Assembly (NCBI RefSeq): GCF_016920785.2
Contig: NW_024609879.1
Coordinates: 10,355,145-10,419,144, forward strand
Direction of reading: 5' to 3'
DNA length: 64,000 bases
DNA from: Ixodes scapularis
Taxonomy: Eukaryota; Arthropoda; Arachnida; Ixodida; Ixodidae
This document shows positions 56,661-64,000 of the stretch, in pieces. A program made the position numbers and the translations under genes. Under the pieces are notes generated by a model that ran no database searches, was not told the DNA's origin, and saw only the letters and a list, made by a program, of their open reading frames with translations. Numbering within the stretch: position 1 is the stretch's first letter; the number at the start of each line of letters is the position of its first letter.

Positions 56661-58603
56661 ACTCTATAACCACAATTGTAACAAAAAAAAAAAACGACCA
56701 CAAGCGCCTGTTGAAAGAGTCAATCGCAAGAACGAAGCATGGGAATGCAGTGAACAAGCCTTCTTCGTCTTTAGATACGGAATGAAAGCGATTTCTAAAT
56801 CTCAAATAATATTGGAAACTTTTTTTGTGTGTGCGTCGTTTTATAGCTGACTTTCTCAGTGAAAGGTCCAGTGCAATCTGTAAATATCCCAGCGTTTTCT
56901 TTTTTTTTTGATGTGTCACCTTTGGTGCTGTCAGTTCTTTTGTTGGTTTGACCCCATTCTTAGAGGTCCGGTGTCGTGTCTTTTGTGGAGAGAGGTGATA
57001 TAAAGTAGGTTTCCCTTTCCTTCCTTTTTTTTTCAACCCTATATAAAGGGTTCTTTCCTCAATAAAGGTTTAGCTGTGTGTGAGACGTTCTCCTTCCCTT
57101 CCTTGACGTCGTCTTTCATTACCTCAGTCTCGGGTTTTTCACTAAAATGTTTAATATACATCAGCTAAGTTGCACCCTTACGTTCTGCTCATTAATCCTT
57201 TTACGCCGATGCGATTTGCTTTTGTGCCTCTAGCAAATCGTTATATATAAACAACGCACGCATTCAGAAGGCAATCAATATAACCGTAAAACATCTACAT
57301 TCACATGGAATGCAAATCTCACCAGCCAAATCCGCTGCTGTCACCGTAACGAGAAAGGATACAAGCAGATATCCAATTCTAATAGAGGGGAAACCAATTC
57401 AATACGTTCTTAGGAGTAACCCTTGATCGATCTTTGTCGTGGTCCCCACACATCAGGCACATTAAGCAAAAGTTGAAGTTTTTTACACAAATTCTTAAAA
57501 TGATAAGTGGAACGAGATGAGAATGTTCTGTAACAGCAATTTCGACCCTTTGCAACGCTCCTTTTTGTCTGACTATTACGCTACACTATTTCAGAAATTC
57601 ATGGTATCTCCAAGTAATCAATGAAAAACCTCGAACCTGTTCAAGCACAGGCTCTAAAAGTTTGCCTAGGACTACCAAAATGCACATTAAACATTGGTAC
57701 TCTTGTTGAGACTAGAGCGATTTCGCCCGGTATTCTCAGAACCCATGAAACTATTCGAGTTCACTTATGACACCAAGCGCGCAGCCAAGCACATCATCTG
57801 GTGAATATTAAGGAGGTTAAACCTTCTTCTCGATTTTCGCAGGCCCCTTCGCGAAGTTTTAGCTAATTCGGAACATCGAATTAGCTAAAGCTCCGGTGCA
57901 AGCACCGCGCACGTGCATTTCTATCGACATTAAATTGACAACCCGACGTGTCACGCAAAAAGCACAACTCCAACACCTGTTATGACGCAGGCAACACTTG
58001 AGTATATACATCATGACTATCTCTCATCTCGGCACATATATACGAGTGGGTTAACTAACTTTTGATCATCATTCATTGGAGCCTACATTCCGTCAACTAG
58101 CACCGAAATCGAAACAAATCCGAGCAGCTAATGCCTACATCAGCACTCAAACACCTCCAAAACTGGAGAATATTGCTATGCTCTAAGTCCCGTCTCAATG
58201 CTCTCGTGTAAACAAAGAAAGTGTAACGTGAATGTTCAACTGATTTATGACATTGTACAAACATTTTATGATGTGATGTGTTAGGGACATGAAATTGTCT
58301 AGAGTGGGTGCCGGGGCATAGTGGTATATCTGGCAAAATCTGTGCCGGGAAAGCTGATGGGGACGCCCACGAAGCCGATGATTGCTGTGCAATTCCTAGG
58401 TCAAGGGCTGATGCAAATGATATAGTTCGAAAAATTGGGAGAGAGATATCATCCAGATTATGAACCGATCCATGCTACTATAATGCATACTTCCAAAATA
58501 TTGGCCCAGATTTAAAGTTCCGAATGCTGAGAAATATAATATGACGAACAGAAACTGTGCTGCATCGATTTCACCTGAATGTGGCATTTACTAGAAAATA
58601 CCT

Positions 58604-58986
58604 TGATATTGCCACCCGCAGAGCCGAGAAGGCAACGCTCGGTCACAGTCTTCTAGAAGATTCCCGGTCATTCTCGCAGCAGACGTAACTTTCCTTCTGC
58701 TTTGTTATTCTCGAAAGTGCCAGTTCATCCTCGCCCCGAGCGCGCGACGCTCGAACCTTCTTTGCCGAACTTTCGAGATAGTGACGCAGGGTAGATAAGC
58801 GGCTCCCGCGCGACCTTGTCGAGTCAGTCTCAGTCTCGCTAGCGCTCTGTGGTGCCGCCGAATCGCCGCCCGCTTTTCTGCTGCCTCGACGCTCTTCCGT
58901 TACTTCTTTTTGTTTGGCACAAGTTCGCCCATTAAACCTTTATTTTCAGTTTACTCTTTGCTTTCTCGTCGCCTTAATTCGTGACA
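58604..58986 (+). repeat. Putative 5' LTR (left boundary uncertain)
   Basis: The right end is inferred from CGTGACA followed, four bases later, by a TGG primer site. The left end is a guess (TGATATTGCC). It contains GAGTCAGTCTCAGTC, resembling an arthropod initiator, near 58823 and an ATTAAA poly-A signal at 58931. Confidence 0.5.
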
Positions 58987-58990
58987 TTTC

Positions 58991-59007
58991 TGGTGGAGGT
59001 GCGGGGT
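58991..59007 (+). promoter_or_regulatory. Candidate tRNA primer binding site
   Basis: TGGTGGAGGTGCGGGGT, starting four bases after the presumed LTR end. The TGG would pair with a tRNA CCA end; I do not name the tRNA. Confidence 0.55.
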
Positions 59008-59169
59008 ACAAAACCCGTGCGGCGTATCCCTAGAAGAACTCGGTCAACAAGCCCCATTTCCCAACGACCTTCCGTTGAAGACTCAGAGCATCGTGCCAGC
59101 CGCCGTCTTCAAGGGCAAGCTCCTGAACTCGGACCCCCGCCGCGGAAATCAAAGAAGAAGACCGCGACG

Positions 59170-60390
59170 ATGACCGCTCCGCCCGTCGTTGTCCTGCCCG
59201 TCGCACCCCGATCGCCGACAACTTTCCATGGCGAAATCTATGAAGACGTCGAGGACTGGATCCTTCACTATGAGCGCGTCGCCCGCCACAACGGATGGAA
59301 CGCCGAGCAGCGCCTCCAGAACCTCTACTTCTCGCTGGAAGGCACCGCGAGGCACTGGTTCGAAAACCACGAGGCTTCGCTTACATCGTGGGATATCTGC
59401 GCTGCCGAGTTGAGGCGAACATTCTCGAACCAACACCGGCGACAGAATGCGGAGGACCTGCTCCAGACGCGGACACAAGCCCCCGACGAAAGCGTGACAA
59501 GCTACGTTGAAGACGTGCTACGACTCTGTACGCGCGCCGACCCTCAAACCATCGAGGAGAAGAAGTTGCGCTTCCTCATGAGGGGCGTCAAGAGTGAAAT
59601 CTTCGGTGGCCTTGTCCGCAGCCCCCCGACGACGGTAGATGGCTTCGTGACCGAGGCAACGAACATCGAGCGAGCGCTGTTGGCCAGAGCTGTGCACTAT
59701 CAACGACGCACCGGTGTGTCAACGGTTCCGGCTGTCTCACCACCTTGCTCCGGTGTAAATAGTATCGGCATCGAACACCTGCGGCAGATAATCCGCGACG
59801 TCGTACGAGAAGAAATCATGAAGGTTCTGCCCACTGCCGATAGCCCTGCCTCGCTTTCTATGGCGGAAGTAGTGCGGGAGGAGGTGCAGCGAGCCTTCCA
59901 GCAGGAGGCTCCCGTCGACCTGCCACCACCGGAAGAACCAACGGTGAGCTACGCCGCCATGGCTCGACGACCGCCAGTTCCTGCCCGTCAACCTCCTGCG
60001 CCGCAACGACGAGACACACCAGCACCGCCGTACCTCCGACGTCTCGACGACCGACCTCAGTGCGTCCGGCGAGAACAACCGGCGCCCAGGAAGACTGACG
60101 TGTGGCGGACGGCTGATCGACGCCCCCTGTGCTACCACTGTGGTGAAGCAGACCACATCTACCGACGATGCCCCTACCGACAGCTGGGCTTACGAGGGTT
60201 TGCGCCCAACGACCCTCGACCACGTCTTGGAGAGCGACCTCGGGACATCGAAGACTACCTCCGCCGCTCTTCATCTCCTGAGTCGTCTCGCCGCCGAGGA
60301 TTCCGTTCACCATCTCCCCGACGCTCGCCATCGCCCTTCCGCCGGTCCCGCCGAGAAAGCCTGTCCCCCTTACCTCGCCGGGAAAACTGA
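59170..60390 (+). CDS. Ty3 Gag with zinc knuckle and Arg/Ser tail
   Basis: 406 residues from the first in-frame ATG. The capsid-like retrotransposon Gag domain spans about residues 15-180 (FHGEIYEDVEDWILHYERV, LEGTARHWFENHE, ESVTSYVEDVLRLC, KLRFLMRGVK). One CCHC knuckle CYHCGEADHIYRRC sits near residue 320. The C-terminus is an unusual Arg/Ser-rich stretch (RRSSSPESSRRRGFRSPSPR...). The stop lies in sequence where the pol frame is open in -1, so pol is probably made by frameshifting. Confidence 0.9.
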   Translation: MTAPPVVVLPVAPRSPTTFHGEIYEDVEDWILHYERVARHNGWNAEQRLQNLYFSLEGTARHWFENHEASLTSWDICAAELRRTFSNQHRRQNAEDLLQTRTQAPDESVTSYVEDVLRLCTRADPQTIEEKKLRFLMRGVKSEIFGGLVRSPPTTVDGFVTEATNIERALLARAVHYQRRTGVSTVPAVSPPCSGVNSIGIEHLRQIIRDVVREEIMKVLPTADSPASLSMAEVVREEVQRAFQQEAPVDLPPPEEPTVSYAAMARRPPVPARQPPAPQRRDTPAPPYLRRLDDRPQCVRREQPAPRKTDVWRTADRRPLCYHCGEADHIYRRCPYRQLGLRGFAPNDPRPRLGERPRDIEDYLRRSSSPESSRRRGFRSPSPRRSPSPFRRSRRESLSPLPRREN

Positions 60391-60500
60391 GTGCGGCAAT
60401 ACCGGGAGGTGGTATTGCCGGTGACGAACGACGCCAATATCCTCCACTAACGTCGGAGGGCTCTCACACTAGCGACGAAACAGATAGGAGCGACGCTTCT

Positions 60501-63500
60501 GTGACGGTGTCGAATAACCTCGACGTTACCATCGACGGCCACGACGCGAAGGCGCTCGTCGACACCGGAGCAGACTATTCCGTTTTAAGTGGGAAGCTCT
60601 CTCGCCGCCTTCGGAAAGTGATGACGCCGTGGGATGGCCCGAAAATACGAACCGCCGGCGGACATCTCATCACACCAGTGGGAAGGTGTACTGCGCGCGT
60701 GGACATCTACGGAGAGTCTTGCCCCGTGAAGTTCGTCGTCCTCAAAGACTGTTCGAGAGACGTCATCCTTGGCATGGACTTCCTCTGTGAGTACGGTGCG
60801 GTGATCGACCTTGGAGCAAACAGGTTGACGCTGCGAAAGCCCGTGCTACCTCCGGAGGAATCCAAAACGTCGCCAGCCGCCGTCCGAGTCATTGCGGACC
60901 ACGTGAACCTGCCGCCATGGTCGAGTGTTCTTGTGCCCGTCGTGACCGACGCAGTTGCCAGCGGGAAAGTCCTTCTGGAAGGCAACGTCCAACTGCTTCT
61001 CGGAAGAGGAATAGGCGTCGCAAGGGGCGTAGCAGAGCTGCAGGATAGACGTTGTGTGGTCCTCGTGACGAACTTTCGACCGGAGGCGCAGCATCTAACG
61101 AAAGGTGCCACTATAGGACACGTCGAGGAACTCCGGGCCGACGCCGAAATCGCCGCGATCTCGGACGAGCCCTCGCCATGTCAGCCGTCCAGTACAGTGC
61201 CGCAACAGCTTGACGTTAACCCCAAGCTCAGCGCCACGGAACGAGGACAGCTCGGAGACCTCCTCGCCGAGTTCGGCGACTGCTTTGCGACGACGTCGAG
61301 GGTGCGCCAGACAACAGTTGCGAAACACCGCATCATTACCAACGAGGACGCGCTCCCTGTGCATCGGCCGCCGTACCGGGTCTCCCCAAAGGAACGAGAG
61401 GCCATTCATGAACAAGTACAGGACATGCTGAACGACGACATCATTCAGCCTTCCAGCAGCCCGTGGGCCTCTCCAGTTGTGCTGGTAAAGAAGAAAGACG
61501 GAACGCTTCGATTCTGCGTTGACTACCGGCGGCTCAACGCGGTCACGAAGAAAGACGTGTATCCGCTCCCCCGCATCGACGACACGCTGGACCGGCTGCG
61601 CCACTCCCGATACTTTTCGTCGATGGACCTTAAGAGTGGCTACTGGCAGATCGAAGTCGACGAGCGGGTCCGAGAAAAGACTGCCTTCGTCACGCCCGAC
61701 GGACTGTTTGAGTTCAAGGTGATGCCCTTTGGACTGTGCACGGCGCCGGCAACGTTCCAACGTGTCATTGACACCGTCCTGGCAGGCCTCAAGTGGCAGA
61801 GCTGTCTCGTTTACCTCGATGACGCCGTGGTATTCTCGGCCAACCTCGACGAGCATTTGCGACGCCTTCGGGCCGTTTTAGACGCAATCAGGACCGCAGG
61901 ACTCACCCTCAAGTCGACGAAGTGCCGGTTTGCCTACGGCGAACTGAAGTTCCTGGGCCACGTGGTGAGCAACGAAGGTGTAAGTCCTGACCCTGAGAAG
62001 ACTCGCGCCGTAGCGGCCTTTCCACCGCCCACCGACAAAACTGCCGTCCGAAGATTCCTTGGACTTTGCGCATACTACCTGCGATTCGTTCAGGATTTCG
62101 CCAAGCTTTCTGCGCCGCTAACGCACCTTACGAAGGACGCCGTGAACTTCGACTGGGGTGAAGAACAACAACAGGCATTCGACGAACTAAAGCGACGGCT
62201 CCAGTCACCACCGATTCTCGGCCACTTCGACCAATCAGCCGAAACGGAGGTCCACACGGACGCCAGTAATACAGGACTCGGAGCGGTACTGGTCCAACGA
62301 CAAGACGGTGCGGAGCGCGTGATCGCATACGCTAGCCGGACGCTGTCGAACGTGGAACGCAATTACTCAACGACCGAGAAGGAATGTCTGGCCGTCGTCT
62401 GGGCCATCACGAAATTCCGCCCATACCTGTACGGGACTCCTTTTCGGGTGGTCACCGACCACCATTCGCTGTGTTGGTTAGCGAGCCTGAAGGACCCATC
62501 GGGACGCCTCGCTCGATGGAGCCTACGACTGCAAGAGTACGACGTAACCGTGGTCTACAAGTCAGGCCGAAAACACAGCGACGCCGACTGCCTGTCCAGA
62601 GCCCCTGTCGAGTCAGCTGCCGGATGTGGCAAAGACGACGACGACGACCACTTTCTTGGCGCGGTGAGCATTCACGGCATGGCAGCGCTCCAGCGGGACG
62701 ATCCTGAGCTGCGTGCATTGATCGACCACTTGGAGGGACGAGGGGGTACGATTCCCAGAGCCTTCTCACGTGACGTGCCAAGATTCGATGTCCGGAGAGG
62801 TATCCTCTATAAAGAAAACTTCGGGGACAACAACTCGACGTGGTTGTTAGTGATTCCTGCTAGTCTTCGAGAAGAGATCTTCCAAGCCTGCCACGACGAC
62901 CCAACATCTGGTCACCTTGGCTACAGTAGGACTCTTGCTCGAATCCGAGAAAAATACTACTGGCCCAAGCTTCCGAAGACTGTCCACCTCTACGTCCGTT
63001 CGTGCCACGAATGCCAACGACGCAAGAAACCACCGACGAAGCCGGCAGGTCTCTTGCAACCGATCGCGCCCCCGACTGCACCATTCCAGCAGGTTGGAAT
63101 GGATCTTCTCGGACCTTTCCCACCGTCGGCGCAGGGAAACCGGTGGATAATCGTGGCAACTGATTATCTCACCAGGTACGCCGAGACAAAAGCACTCCCG
63201 TCGGGGACCGCCGTGGAAGTAGCCAAATTCTTCGTGGAGTCTATCGTCCTCCGACACGGCGCTCCCCAAGTCCTGATTACGGACCGAGGATCCTCGTTCA
63301 TGGTGCAACTGACACAAGAGATACTCCGCCTGAGCCACACCGACCACCGCCGGACCACGGCATACCACCCGCAGACCAACGGGCTGACGGAGCGACTAAA
63401 CAAGACCATCTCCGACATGATTTCTATGTACGTGGACGTGGAACACAAGACGTGGGATGAAGTGCTGCCCTACGTCACGTTTGCGTACAACACGGCGATT

Positions 63501-63941
63501 CAAGAAAGTACCGGCGTTACACCCTTTCAGCTGGTGCACGGCAGAAAGGTGACGACGATGCTCGACGCCATGCTGCCCCACGACCCGACGGATGACGGCA
63601 CTGACGACGCCCAGCTGGTCACCCAACGAGCAGAAGAAGTACGCCAGCTAGCCCGTCTTCGAATAAAGGACCAACAACGTGTGGACGCTGGCCGGTACAA
63701 CCTTCGCCGCCGCGACGTGGAGTTCCAGCCCGGAGACAGGGTATGGGTGTGGACGCCCATTCGCCGCCGCGGCCTCAGCGAGAAACTGTTAAAACGCTAC
63801 TTCGGACCCTACAAGGTCATCCGCCGCCTTGGGGAATTGAACGACGAGGTGCTCCCCGACGGAACTCGCCCATCAGGACGCCGCCAGCCACGACCCGAAG
63901 TCGTCCACGTAGTTCGACTCAAGCCGTTCTACGCGCGTTAG
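60501..63941 (+). CDS. Ty3 Pol: protease, reverse transcriptase, RNase H, integrase
   Basis: Numbered from 60501, though the frame is open at least 120 bp upstream, beyond the gag stop. Protease ALVDTGADYSVLS (Asp near 20). Reverse transcriptase VLVKKKDGTLRFCVDYRRLN, MDLKSGYWQIEV, MPFGLCTAPATFQR, YLDDAVVF (Tyr near 438). RNase H VHTDASNTGLGAVL (near 586) and VTDHHSLCWL. Integrase HHCC (HDDP..HLGY..CHEC, from about 797), Asp868 in GMDLLGPF, Asp928 in ITDRGSSF, Glu964 in TNGLTERLN, giving exact D,D(35)E spacing. A GPY/F-type end (KRYFGPYKVIRRL) precedes VVHVVRLKPFYAR. Potentially functional. Confidence 0.95.
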   Translation: MTVSNNLDVTIDGHDAKALVDTGADYSVLSGKLSRRLRKVMTPWDGPKIRTAGGHLITPVGRCTARVDIYGESCPVKFVVLKDCSRDVILGMDFLCEYGAVIDLGANRLTLRKPVLPPEESKTSPAAVRVIADHVNLPPWSSVLVPVVTDAVASGKVLLEGNVQLLLGRGIGVARGVAELQDRRCVVLVTNFRPEAQHLTKGATIGHVEELRADAEIAAISDEPSPCQPSSTVPQQLDVNPKLSATERGQLGDLLAEFGDCFATTSRVRQTTVAKHRIITNEDALPVHRPPYRVSPKEREAIHEQVQDMLNDDIIQPSSSPWASPVVLVKKKDGTLRFCVDYRRLNAVTKKDVYPLPRIDDTLDRLRHSRYFSSMDLKSGYWQIEVDERVREKTAFVTPDGLFEFKVMPFGLCTAPATFQRVIDTVLAGLKWQSCLVYLDDAVVFSANLDEHLRRLRAVLDAIRTAGLTLKSTKCRFAYGELKFLGHVVSNEGVSPDPEKTRAVAAFPPPTDKTAVRRFLGLCAYYLRFVQDFAKLSAPLTHLTKDAVNFDWGEEQQQAFDELKRRLQSPPILGHFDQSAETEVHTDASNTGLGAVLVQRQDGAERVIAYASRTLSNVERNYSTTEKECLAVVWAITKFRPYLYGTPFRVVTDHHSLCWLASLKDPSGRLARWSLRLQEYDVTVVYKSGRKHSDADCLSRAPVESAAGCGKDDDDDHFLGAVSIHGMAALQRDDPELRALIDHLEGRGGTIPRAFSRDVPRFDVRRGILYKENFGDNNSTWLLVIPASLREEIFQACHDDPTSGHLGYSRTLARIREKYYWPKLPKTVHLYVRSCHECQRRKKPPTKPAGLLQPIAPPTAPFQQVGMDLLGPFPPSAQGNRWIIVATDYLTRYAETKALPSGTAVEVAKFFVESIVLRHGAPQVLITDRGSSFMVQLTQEILRLSHTDHRRTTAYHPQTNGLTERLNKTISDMISMYVDVEHKTWDEVLPYVTFAYNTAIQESTGVTPFQLVHGRKVTTMLDAMLPHDPTDDGTDDAQLVTQRAEEVRQLARLRIKDQQRVDAGRYNLRRRDVEFQPGDRVWVWTPIRRRGLSEKLLKRYFGPYKVIRRLGELNDEVLPDGTRPSGRRQPRPEVVHVVRLKPFYAR

Positions 63942-64000
63942 GATTGTGAAACTGCATGTTTGTTTTGTTTCGCCGTAATTGTTTTAGCCATTTCCGTTTT
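63942..64000 (+). other. Sequence after pol, window end
   Basis: T-rich sequence without an evident polypurine tract. The 3' LTR must begin beyond the window. Confidence 0.5.

Larger units (their letters stand above)
54266..57195 (+). mobile_element. Decayed full-length PLE nested in the LINE
   Basis: It lies between two copies of TCCTTTT (54259-54265 and 57196-57202), with LINE coding continuous on removal. The left end is a short inverted copy of the leader forming a hairpin. The plus-strand element then runs to a second copy of the leader at about 57100-57195 (GACGTCGTCTTTCATTACCTCAGTCTCGGG...). Same architecture as the 23-28.6 kb composite, but much older. Confidence 0.82.
51230..58603 (+). 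pseudogene. Decayed RNase-H-bearing LINE split by nested elements
   Basis: Segments in order: endonuclease (about 51230-51654: SGYELFHSSRER, TGDFNAHHILWGG), endonuclease end and linker (52796-53290), reverse transcriptase N-part (about 53630-54258: GRIPKEWKTSRGIPTLKP, SSYRPIALLSCVGKVI, FIDIKAAINSVYH), its C-part from FYAD (57196 on: KSLYINNA.IQKAIN, GMQISPAKSAAV), and an RNase H tail near 58300 (WVPGHSGISG). A composite repeat insertion (51655-52795) and a PLE (54266-57195) interrupt it, with many stops. The PLE entered precisely between HTSF and YADD. Related to I/R1-type LINEs. Confidence 0.8.
58604..64000 (+). mobile_element. Ty3-type LTR retrotransposon with intact gag and pol, right end cut
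   Basis: Gag and pol ORFs are uninterrupted and all catalytic residues I check are present. The 3' LTR lies beyond the window, so the LTR ends and age cannot be measured. It lies directly after the decayed LINE. Confidence 0.9.

Noticed and set aside
59030..60437. Several minus-strand ORFs of 60-157 residues opposite gag
   Set aside because: They lie antisense to a well-supported Gag and have no domain of their own; GC-rich coding sequence commonly gives such shadows.

Overview
This is eukaryotic, almost gene-free, repeat-dense DNA. It contains Penelope-like elements (PLEs) with GIY-YIG endonuclease, Ty3-type LTR elements, APE-type LINEs, a tRNA-derived SINE, many inverted-repeat DNA elements and GTCACGTGAC / CTCAC minisatellites. 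An arthropod is likely and an ixodid tick is my best guess. That guess is inferred from the element mix, not proven by a host gene.

Layout. 0-5.3 kb: small inverted-repeat elements, including a 2.4 kb hAT-like element with an 8-bp target duplication and very long poly-G runs. 5.3-10.9 kb: a complete but decayed Ty3 element on the minus strand (158-bp LTRs, 5-bp target duplication) with a PLE fragment nested in pol. 10.9-23 kb: a CR1/Jockey-like remnant, a CTCAC minisatellite and several fold-back repeats. 23.1-28.65 kb: a young PLE composite, consisting of a 5'-truncated inverted copy joined head-to-head to a full-length copy with 559-bp flanking repeats and an intact reverse transcriptase/GIY-YIG ORF; a 12-bp target duplication brackets the whole unit. 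28.7-35.7 kb: fold-backs, a THAP-domain coding remnant cut by a TTAA-flanked element, and a second CTCAC minisatellite.

35.7-40.5 kb: a complete LINE (minus strand, poly-A, 13-bp target duplication) with ORF1 and ORF2 overlapping as TGATG. 40.5-42.5 kb: a dispersed repeat holding a gene-like first exon, with a Tc1-type miniature element inside it, then a CACGTG minisatellite. 42.5-48.7 kb: a PLE split by a full-length I-group LINE whose two ORFs share a frame across one UAG. 48.7-58.6 kb: a decayed RNase-H-bearing LINE carrying a SINE, a second copy of the exon-bearing repeat and a decayed PLE. 58.6-64 kb: a Ty3 element with intact gag and pol, cut by the window end.

No standard cellular gene can be confidently assigned. 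The nests give a relative order of insertion: the LINE at 42.6-47.9 kb is younger than the PLE it splits, the PLE at 54.3-57.2 kb is younger than the LINE it splits, and the PLE at 7.3-8.4 kb is younger than its Ty3 host. The likely active or recently active elements are the 25.8-28.2 kb PLE and the 59-64 kb Ty3 element.
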